Shown here: piece after piece, positions 42,299 through 51,081 of the stretch
How positions within the stretch are numbered: position 1 is the stretch's first letter
How the letters are laid out: every line of letters starts with the position of its first letter
From: Merluccius polli
Taxonomy: Eukaryota; Chordata; Actinopteri; Gadiformes; Merlucciidae
NCBI GenBank assembly: GCA_030340625.1
Contig: JAOPHQ010005174.1
Coordinates: forward strand, 33,501-97,500
DNA length: 64,000 bases
Direction: 5' to 3'
Program-made: the position numbers and the translations under genes
The notes under the pieces: generated by a model
Told to the model about the DNA's origin: nothing
What the model saw: the letters and a program-made list of their open reading frames with translations, nothing else
The model's database searches: none

Positions 42299-44480
42299 TA
42301 ATTATATTATTTTTATGATCAATCAAAATATATCTTATAACTATCAATATCATTAATATTATTAACCTTCTACTCCTCCTGACCTGTATTATTATTTAAT
42401 GATATTGTTTTTATGATTTAATGATATTATTTTTCTGATTTATTCTGTCAGGTTCTGAAGCATTGCCTGGAGGCCAACTTCACCCGCTCCCACTACCACC
42501 AGCACGTCTCGGCCGTCCAGCTGGAGCTGTACTACGAGAGTCTGTGTCCCGGCAGCCGCATGTTCCTCAACCAGATGCTGTTCCCCACCTGGGTGATGCT
42601 GCAGGACATCCTCAATGTCACCCTGGTGCCCTATGGCAACGCCAAGGTGAGGGCAACACTGCCAATGTGTATGGTGGTATGTGGCTGTCTGTTTTTCAGT
42701 CCCAGTGTCCAAAGTGGTAGCTTGCAGTTCTGGTTGGTTTTTGGCAGACATTACGTGGACCGCCACACTTTGGCGTTCTTGATCGACAAAATCCATGCAG
42801 CACTTTTTTTAATAGAAAAATGTATTTGTATTTGTGGTGTTTCATACTATTCCAGGGCTCAGTTCTGAAATTACGGCATTTATAAATGTGCCTTTTTCAC
42901 CTCTTTCATCTTGTCTATGTACAATCTTGTTTTAGCAACGGTTTAACAAAAAACAAGTCCATGTCTTTTACCCGGCTTCTTCGTACAATATCCAGAGAAA
43001 TCTGTAAAATAAATGTTAGATTACCGCTGTGTAAACATCGCTGGGTTTGTTACAGGAATTCTTTCAGCTGTTCATTGTCTCCTCCAGGAAAGCTTTGATG
43101 GAAAAAAGTACGTTTTCACGTGCCAGCATGGGGAGGAGGAATGTTTAGGGAACATGATTGAGGTAAGGATTCTTCCAAATGTACTGACTAACCCCACTGT
43201 TTACCATTCGACAATACAGACTGAGAGAGAGCTTCATTATATCTATATAGTTCCTGTTTCCTATGATGAAACTTAATTCAATTAAATGTCATTATTTAAG
43301 TTGCACCTGTTAACAATTAAAATGCTAGGTGGTATTTTCTAATTATTATGATCAAGTCTAATGCAAAGGGACTGGTTAAAAATTCAAATGCTAGGTGGCA
43401 TTTTCTGACGATTATGATTTAGCATGCATTTCAACGCTTTAACTATTATGTTGTACCAAACTTCAATTATTATAATCGGTTGAAAGTGTTCTTCTCTCTT
43501 TCATTTTAGGCTTGTTTGCTGGAATTGGTGGGAATTTCCGCCTTCCAGGTCATCTACTGTATGGAGTCCTCCACCGATGTCATCAACTCTGCGGAGAGCG
43601 TGAGTGACACACCCAGATTTAGTATTAATTTGTGATTTGGTCCATCATCTCCTTTGCTGTGGATTAAACTTTGTGTGTGTGTGCAGTGTCTGCAGCTGTA
43701 TCAGCCCAACATGAAGTGGGACAGTGTTATGAGCTGTGTGAAAGGGGACCAGGGCAACGACCTGATGCACCAGAACGCCTTGAAGACGGCCGCCCTGAAG
43801 CCCCCTCACAACTACGTCCCCTGGGTCACCATCAACGGGGTAAGGCGGGCCCAATGGGCAAAGTGTTTATTATTTACCGTTAGTCATTTGGCAGACTGAA
43901 GCACCGCCAAGGAGCAGGTAGGGGTCGGACATCTTGCTCCAGGATGCCCACAGATGGACTGCGGACATTAATAATCATGTAAATTGACTCTTGTCAATAA
44001 ACTGTTAAAATACCTATGATGTTTTATGATCGGAATGGAGCGCAGCGTTGTCACGGCAACGTCACCAGGAGGGGAAACCTGCCGAATTAGGGAAGTGAAC
44101 TTTTCTTTTCTTTTTTGAAACCGCAGGAGCACACAGATGAGCTGCAGAAGAACGCCACGAATGCCCTCCTGCCTCTGGTCTGCAGCCTGTACCAGGTAGA
44201 CTCTCTTATTACCAAGATCTGGGGTCAATTAATCATTACAAACAATGCTACACATACTGCTTACTCTGAGAATGAGGTTTTTTTTGTTGCTGTTGCAGTT
44301 TTTCATTTTGAAAGCATTGCTAGGGAGTTTATATAACGCAGTGGAAAGCAATAATGGTAAACAGTAATGTGCTTTTCATTGACCTTTAACCCATCATTGT
44401 TTTTTTTTTAGGGTGTCAAGCCTGACGCCTGTGGGTCTATCCAGAGAACTCAGTACAAGAGCTACTGCCACAACGAGTGA
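41420..44480 (+). CDS. ifi30: GILT copy A, active site CPGS (ifi30, upstream duplicate)
   Basis: Gamma-interferon-inducible lysosomal thiol reductase. The family reduces disulfides of endocytosed proteins at acid pH for MHC class II loading and cross-presentation. Exons 41420-41548, 42452-42646, 43088-43162, 43510-43599, 43687-43839, 44127-44195 and 44412-44480 are all phase 0 and sum to 259 aa. A signal peptide (MKAGLFLLVLTVW) precedes a Cys-rich N-terminus. The GILT signature CQHGEEEC is at residues 120-127, and N-glycosylation sequons are at N52, N98 and N223. The thioredoxin-like active site at 75-78 reads CPGS, so the second cysteine of CXXC is serine (AGC, 42554-42556). All splice sites and the frame are intact. 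The copy is therefore expressible but probably altered in catalysis. It differs from copy B at four residues (S78C, N83T, V239I, T250N, written A to B). Confidence 0.93.
41990..42450. repeat. Expanded repeat in ifi30 copy A intron 1
   Basis: About four copies of a roughly 110-bp unit containing ATCAATCAAAATATCTC, TTAACCTTCTGCACCTCCTG and (ATT)n. Copy B has a single unit at about 51645-51735. Confidence 0.82.
42452..42646 (+). CDS. ifi30: ifi30 copy A exon 2 with the CXXS active site
   Basis: Residues 44-108 (VLKHCLEANFTRSHYHQHVS ... NVTLVPYGNAK). Encodes the first beta strand and the active-site turn YYESLCPGSRMF. The equivalent codon of copy B is TGC at 51855-51857. One transversion, T to A at codon position 1, explains the change. 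Confidence 0.93.
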
Positions 44481-44644
44481 AGAATACGTACCAGGCCCAC
44501 CTCAATGTTTTAAATGCTGTTCTGTACTGAAACATAATCAAATCCAGTGGCTTAAATTGAACCTCAAAGTAAAAGTATTGCACTTCATTGATCGTGCTAA
44601 AGAGCTTCCATTGAACATTTTTCAACCTGTTTCTTTTATTTTTA

Positions 44645-44682
44645 AATAAAGGGAATTGAGATTTATATGACTTTTTAATAAA
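44645..44682 (+). terminator. ifi30: ifi30 copy A poly(A) signals
   Basis: AATAAA at 44645-44650, 165 bp after the stop codon, and a second at 44677-44682. Copy B keeps the first signal but changes the second to AATACA. Confidence 0.6.
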
Positions 44683-45920
44683 ATGGAAATTGAAAGGGAC
44701 CATTACGGTTTTGAATTCTTGCTTTCTTATTCTGAGCTCACATCATTTAAGGGTGTCCAAGAGTCCTGCATTGAAAAAAATAGTATTTTCCACTGTATAC
44801 TATCTTTCATTTTCTAACTGCCCAAAAAATAAAAATGTCTGTGGCGTTTTCCAAGTGTTCGATGCCTCGACACTTTGCTAGAGACTAGTTAGACTAGTTA
44901 GTGTTACACCTTGCAGCCCACATTCTGGTTTCCTCCAAGGCACAAGTCGTATCCTTGTCATCAGGAATGGCAGTTCACACACATATCAGCTTAGTATTAC
45001 TATCGCCTCCCACAATCCTTGTTCTCTATTGTTTTTTCGGTTGGATGGGTTGAAATGAATGGGTGAAGTTGATGAATGGTCAGTTGTTCTCGGCCAGCAG
45101 AGGTTGTTGTGGTTGTGAACGATCTCTATGCACGTGAGACAATTTCTGTTCTCCATCATCCCCCCCCAGTGTGTTCTTTTCTTCTTTAATGGTTTTGTCT
45201 CGATTCATATGCAACATTTCTTTTCTGTCTTTTACCAGAAAGCAAGAGTTTTAAGTTTCTGTCATGTACCTACCACTTGCTACAGAATTATTGTTTGTTC
45301 ACACACAGGTACCCTTTCGTCTGTATGGTCCTTACTTTAGGTTGATGCAATGATTTAAAAAACAAAACAAAAAAACAAAAGATATCTAAAAAATTCTTTC
45401 ATGTCTGTTTTTTTGTGTTGATTTTTCCCCCTATAAAAGGGGGGTCCTTGTAGGCCTACCACCCATTTGAGAAACACTGTGCCAAGTTATGAGTCACTGA
45501 GAAAGTTGTTCTGGGCATGCACACAGATGGGTCATAAACACAATGCAAATATGTGGCCGTACATCACTGGTGCCAAACTTGACTTCATCGTAGCAATGGC
45601 ACGATCATGCTAGTATATTTACATTACATATATGACCATGGACGTTGCTAGCAATTGAAATAATCCGGGGCTGTAGCCCAGACCAGGGTTGGACTGGGAA
45701 CCAAATTCGGCCCTAGCAATTTTCTCTGAGGGGGGGGGGGGGGGGGCCCAGGTCTAACAACATCCATGCTCATGACCACAAGGTGAGAAGTGGTGCTGAG
45801 CCAAGAGGAACATTGTTGAAGCATTCATCTCATTCTGATTCATCACTCACCGCATGGAGGTGGACCTCAGGACTGTGTCCTCCTTCAGTCAAGCTCAGGT
45901 CTCTCTCTCTTTATCTCCCT

Positions 45921-46082
45921 CTGTCTCCCTCTGCGTGTCTCGGTGGGGTGTATGGTAAGTGTCCTAGACCTGGCTGAGCAGCAGGGGGTCAAGAGGGTCA
46001 AGATCCACAATAAACATTTTGATAAAAATACAGAATACATCTAATATACGCATGCCTTGTCTTATATTATATTTCATGAGAA
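45921..46082 (+). repeat. 162-bp direct repeat, copy 1
   Basis: CTGTCTCCCTCTG...TTTCATGAGAA recurs at 47070-47231 with about half a dozen differences. Array 1 begins at its right edge. Confidence 0.9.
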
Positions 46083-46603
46083 CTTACGCAAATTACGTAA
46101 GTTATTTACACAATTTACGTAATTTACGTAAGTTACGCAATTTACGTAATTTACGTAAGTTACGCAATTTACGTAAATTACGTAAATAACTTACGTAATT
46201 TACGTAAATAACGTAACTTACGCAAATTACGTAAGTTATTTACGTAATTTACGTAAATTGCGTAAGTTATTTACGTAATTTACGTAAATTGCGTAACTTA
46301 CGTAAATTACGTAAATTGCGTAACTTACGTAAATTACGTAGGCCTAAATTGTGTAAATAACTTACGTAATTTGCGTAAGTTACGTTATTTACGTAAATTA
46401 CGTAAATTGTGTAAATAACTTATGTAATTTGCGTAAATTACGTAAATAACGTAACTTACGCAAATTACGTAAGTTATTTACACAATTTACGTAATTTACG
46501 TAATTTACGTACTTTATTTACGTAATTTACGTAAGTTATTTACGTAATTTACGTAAATAACGTAACTTACGCAAATTACGTAAGTTATTTGCGTAACTTA
46601 CGT
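46083..46603. repeat. TTACGTAA palindrome array 1
   Basis: About 520 bp made almost only of TTACGTAA, TTACGCAA and ATTTACGTAAAT-type segments, in irregular 6-9 bp steps. The 8-mer TTACGTAA is a perfect palindrome. Confidence 0.92.
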
Positions 46604-46910
46604 GTGTTTTTGAGAATAGAAAATGTTTGGAGTTTGAACACCATCTGCTTCCTCTGCAATAACATGCGTATCTCTCAATCAATATGTCAAATACATCGAT
46701 TTCAGGTATACGAGGACATTTGTTACTCTGGCCCACTCCCAAGGAGTGCAAATACCCCTCATCATTTTAGGGTCTCTTTAATTGAGTTCTGATCAATAGT
46801 GGGCTCTGTGTTGTTGTAAGACCCTGTAGTTACAATAAGTCAATAGTAACGCATGACAAACGACAAGGAGAAAAACTGGAAAATTAAGAAGGAAAAACAA
46901 AGAACACAAC

Positions 46911-46911
<1 letters not shown>

Positions 46912-46956
<45 letters not shown>
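46912..46956. repeat. (GAT)n microsatellite
   Basis: About 15 copies of GAT. Confidence 0.9.
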
Positions 46957-46958
<2 letters not shown>

Positions 46959-47069
46959 GCGCAATCCATACTTTAAAAGCACTAATTGGTAGCCCGGTGG
47001 GGACAGTGATTGGGAGAAATGAGCAGGAATGTTAAATAGGTTACCCCATTATCTAACCATAATGTTTAC

Positions 47070-47231
47070 CTGTCTCCCTCTCTGTGTCTCGGTGGGGTGT
47101 GTGGTAAGTGTCCTAGACCTGGCTGAGCAGCAGAGGGTCAAGAGGGTCAAGATCCACAATAAACATTTTGATAAATATACAGAATACATCTAATATACGC
47201 ATGCCTTGTCTTATATTATATTTCATGAGAA
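47070..47231 (+). repeat. 162-bp direct repeat, copy 2
   Basis: Second copy of the block at 45921-46082. Array 2 begins about 30 bp after it. Confidence 0.9.
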
Positions 47232-47261
47232 TGTATTGATTGAGAAAGGTTTTTGATATTG

Positions 47262-47646
47262 TTAACGTTATTAACGTTGTTACCGTTGTTAACGTTATTA
47301 ACGTTATTTATGTTATTTACGTTGTTACGTTGTTAACGTAATTAACGTTATTTATGTTATTAACGTTATTTACGTTATTTACGTTATTAACGTTATTTAC
47401 ATTATTTACGTAATTTACATAATTTACGTACATAATTTACGTTATTTACGTTATTTAAGCTATGTACGTTATTAACGTTATTTACGTTATTAACGTTATT
47501 TACATTATTTACGTAATTTACATAATTTACGTAATTTACATAATTTACGTTATTTACGTTATTTAAGCTATGTACGTTATTAACGTTATTTACGTTATTT
47601 ACGATGTTAACGTTGTTCACGTTATTTACGTTATTTACGTTGTTAA
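47262..47646. repeat. AACGTT/TTACGT array 2
   Basis: About 385 bp of GTTATTAACGTTATTTACG-type units. Core palindromes are AACGTT and GTTAAC. Related in style to arrays 1 and 3 but with a different core. Confidence 0.9.
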
Positions 47647-47677
47647 GAACGTTTGCTTGTTAAAAGCAGCAGTGTGT

Positions 47678-48207
47678 TAGCCTGGCAAGCCAGACCTACA
47701 TCAGAAAGATGTAAGGTCTGGCGCAGCTCCATTGGCAGTGTGGGCGGGATAAACGGTTGTCTTTCAAGTTCCCTCTGCACGCAATAGGATAGCGCTACAA
47801 CCAATCAGAGCAACGAAGAAGGTGACGTAGTCAGAGCGACGGCTCTGACTACGTAATTAATCAAAACTCAGAATAAATATTTATTTTCGAGGAAAGACTT
47901 CAGTGCCGTTCTTTGTTCTTTTCTCAAATAATATGTTAACTTAAAGTCTTGAAGAGTCGCGGCCAAAGCCGAGTGGAAAGACAACCGTTCGCCAGCAGCA
48001 GCCATTGTTTACCTAACACGGAACCGTCGCATTTCTGTCGTCATTAGGTAACCCGGCTTTCGACTCCGCCCCTCACGCTGTGATTGGTCAGACATACAAG
48101 ACACACTTGGTGTTTCCAGCACCAAAAAGCGGACGGAGCTGTGCTAGACCTACACTAGCTGCCAAATAAATTTGCTGCCGCTAGGGGGTGTCTAGAGTTC
48201 TAGGCTA
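47678..48207. mobile_element. 530-bp DNA transposon with 9-bp (or 8-bp) TSD
   Basis: Ends TAGCCTGGCAAGCC and TTCTAGGCTA. The exact duplication GCAGTGTGT flanks it at 47669-47677 and 48208-48216. Internally a 13-bp perfect hairpin ACGTAGTCAGAGC / GCTCTGACTACGT (47825-47837, 47842-47854, 4-nt loop). No protein. The 8-9 bp duplication suits hAT or MULE-type insertion. Confidence 0.82.
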
Positions 48208-49106
48208 GCAGTGTGTATTAAGATCCTCGTCGGCCTCATGAGGGCGAGGCTAGCCCATTTGTAGGGGTGCTGAAGCACCCCTAAAAACAGGCTCAGCACC
48301 CCTAAAACTTGGGTAAGAAATGTTATTCTAAAAATTGTGTTTGTCTTTGACAGGGTTAAATAATGTCCAAAACATACTCCGTAGTTTGTGGTTTAAAATG
48401 TATATGTTAAGGACGAAAATGAAAACATCCCCGCTTAGCAAATGGTATCATCCTCTTCTCACCCCTCCTTCTCCACTGCACCGCTCCGCAGCCCGACCGG
48501 CGTCCAGCGCGACTCACGCAGAGTGACGCCTGTTACCCACTGCATTCAACCGTCAACGGAAGACGGAAGGCGTGTCTGACGGAGGGGGTGTCGTTCTGAT
48601 TGGCTGACGGATCCATTTTGGCCTGAAAAGATAAAATGTTCTCAACTTTTCAACGCAACTGACGGAGCCGACTTGACTGAAGGAGCCACAATGCATTGCG
48701 GCTCAGCCCCATTCAAAGTCAATGGGATGCGTTGACGAACGCATCCAGTGGGCAAGAGGGGTGAGATCCGTTTAGTTGTAGTGTTGTGAATCAACTCAGT
48801 AAGTTGCTCCAAAGCTGTCTCACACTTCTTTCCTTTTACCGAGAGTTGTTCCGATTCCGATACCATATCGGTGAGTGCTGGAGTCCAGGCACCGTTTACC
48901 AGTTAGCTCTGTTAGCCCGGTTAGCTCCGTTAGCTCCGTTAGCGCCATTAGCGCGGCTACAGTCGAACTGGAGTCCATTTATTAAGCAGAAACAGCAGCG
49001 CCACAAGTACCTGTGTAGTGCGTACGTGTGTCTCTGTTGTTAAAGTTTATCGTTACTTTGAGACTCATTTTAACAATCGGGAGTCATGTCAACATGACGT
49101 CACGCT

Positions 49107-49432
49107 CGTCTTTTCTGGTCCGTCGTCATGGAAACATGAAGCCCTGCCAGTGGTGCGGCGTTTGGACCAGAGTGAAAACAAACGAAACGACACATCACTG
49201 TATACCACCAGTATGTGTGAAAACACTCACTGTGGCTTTTTAAATTAATTGTTATTTATTCATAGATTTATATCTGTTATTTTTCAGTTGTCTGACTATC
49301 AAACCAGACAATAAAATAAAGTTAAATGTTTTTCTTTTGCTGTATTCATTCATGCTTTACAGAGGATTTAACCTGAACCAGGCTTTGCAACAATAATAAT
49401 CACATCACATTCATGGGGGCATAGTATATACT
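49107..49432 (+). repeat. About 325-bp direct repeat, copy 1
   Basis: CGTCTTTTCTGGTCCGTCGT...ATAGTATATACT recurs at 49973-50294 with very few differences. Array 3 lies between the two copies. Confidence 0.9.
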
Positions 49433-49439
49433 AACTCCT

Positions 49440-49972
49440 AATTTACGCAAATTACGTAAGTTATTTACACAATTTACGTAATTTACGTAAATTGCGTAAC
49501 TTACGTAAATTACGTAAATAACTTACGTAATTTGCGTAAGTTACGTTATTTATGTAAATTACGTAAATAACGTAACTTACGCAAATTACGTAAGTTATTA
49601 CGTAAATAACTTACGCAAATTACGTAAGTTATTATGTAAATAACTTACGCAAATTACGTAAGTTATTTACGTAATAACTTACGTAATTTGCGTAAGTTAT
49701 TTACGTAATAACTTACGTAATTTGCGTAAGTTACGTTAATTGCGTAACTTACGTAAATTACGTAAATAACTTACGTAATTTGCGTAATTTACGCAATTTA
49801 CGTAACTTACGCAAATTACGTAAGTTATTTACGTAATTTACGTAAGTTACGTTATTTACGTAATTTACGTAATTTACGTAAATAACGTAACTTACGCAAA
49901 TTACGTAAGTTATTTACACAATTTACGTAATTTAAATTACGTAAATTGTGTAAATAACTTACATAATTTGCG
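49440..49972. repeat. TTACGTAA palindrome array 3
   Basis: About 530 bp of the same make-up as array 1, ending about 1.1 kb before the ifi30 copy B start codon. Confidence 0.92.
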
Positions 49973-50294
49973 CGTCTTTTCTGGTCCGTCGTCATGGAAA
50001 CATGAAGCCCTGCCAGTGGTGCGGCGTTTGGACCAGAGTGAAAACAAACGAAACGACACATCACTGTATACCACAAGTATGTGTGAAAACACTCACTGTG
50101 GCTTTTTAAATTAATTGTTATTCATAGATTTATATCTGTTATTTTTCAGTTGTCTGACTATCAAACCAGACAATAAAATAAAGTTAAATGTTTTTCTTTT
50201 GCTGTATTCATTCATGTTTTACAGAGGATTTAACCTGAACCAGGCTTTGCAACAATAATAATCACATCACATTCATGGGGGCATAGTATATACT
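49973..50294 (+). repeat. About 325-bp direct repeat, copy 2
   Basis: Second copy of 49107-49432, starting at the right edge of array 3. Confidence 0.9.
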
Positions 50295-50302
50295 CCTAGC
50301 GT

Positions 50303-50308
<6 letters not shown>

Positions 50309-50367
<59 letters not shown>
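50309..50367. repeat. (GT)n microsatellite
   Basis: About 58 nt of GT. Confidence 0.9.
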
Positions 50368-50371
<4 letters not shown>

Positions 50372-50817
50372 ATAAAGTTATTTTTCAATAGACATATTTT
50401 TTGTTTTTGTGTGAAAAAAGTGTGGGTGGTGGCAGTGGGGCTCATTGGGTGCTCAGCACCCCTAAAGCTCTGACCCTAGAATCGCCCCTGCATATAGTCA
50501 TTTTACATTTTAAATGTTTATTTTTTAGAACGTTTATCCAAAATGACTTACAAGTGAGGCGGAGCACAATCAAAGCATAGGTTACAGTCAATATTGGAGG
50601 AAATAAATAAATAAATGTTATAAACTGGACAGTGAGTGTTCAGACTTCATAAGTAGTCATCACAATGCTCAAGTGAATAATAGAACATAAAAACAAATAG
50701 GCCTGCTAATAATGTGAGACATTAGGGAGTAAAAGTACGGATAAATCAATTATATGCGTCGAATAGAGGCCCCTTTGACAAAAAACAAAACAAAGTCATG
50801 CATAGTCGCTCACAAAC

Positions 50818-50970
50818 CACGTGACGCTTTTACAGCAGACCACGTGACGCCCGGTTCATCCCGTGCGCCATCGTGTCATCCACCAATCAACGACTTTATA
50901 TCGGTCACGTGACCAAAGCTCCAATCCCCGTTGTCCAATCACGACTCGCTAAAAGCCAAACAAGGAAGTG
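50818..50970 (+). promoter_or_regulatory. ifi30: ifi30 copy B promoter with an extra E-box
   Basis: The same layout as copy A, with GTCACGTGAC at 50904-50913, also 169 bp from its ATG. Here there are two upstream CACGTGAC sites (50818-50825 and 50841-50848), because ACCACGTGACGC occurs twice, separated by 11 bp. CCAATCA boxes and the ETS-like AGGAAGTG are kept. Confidence 0.6.
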
Positions 50971-51081
50971 GCGTGTGTTATTTATTTCGTCGCCAATGCG
51001 TCCGTGGGCGATACTGCTCCGCGGCAAGCTGGAGAGGGGGGTGTTGGTCTTTAAAGTGTGCCTCTTTTAGACAACGTAGAC

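Larger units (their letters stand above)
40026..44779 (+). repeat. Tandem duplication, unit 1 (contains ifi30 copy A)
   Basis: The unit is a left block X1 (40026 to about 40873, non-coding) followed by block Y1 (40874-44779, ifi30 A with promoter and poly(A) region). X1 recurs at 44780-45640 and Y1 at about 50492-55080, in the same order and orientation. Similarity is very high including introns. The junction at 44779/44780 joins the end of Y1 to the start of X2, with only a short A/T-rich microhomology. Confidence 0.9.
45641..50491. mobile_element. 4.85-kb repeat-rich insertion upstream of ifi30 copy B
   Basis: Interrupts the X-Y junction that is continuous in unit 1. It begins near GACCATGGACGTTGCTAG and ends with GACCCTAGAATCGCCCCTG, a terminus common in fish repeats. 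It holds three palindrome-rich arrays, two pairs of direct repeats, a complete short DNA transposon, (GAT)n and (GT)n. No transposase or reverse transcriptase frame is visible, so its mechanism of insertion is unknown. Confidence 0.65.

Noticed and set aside
45641..50491. CRISPR-like array at the TTACGTAA repeats
   Set aside because: There are no unique spacers, the units are 6-9 bp palindromes, and the host is a vertebrate.
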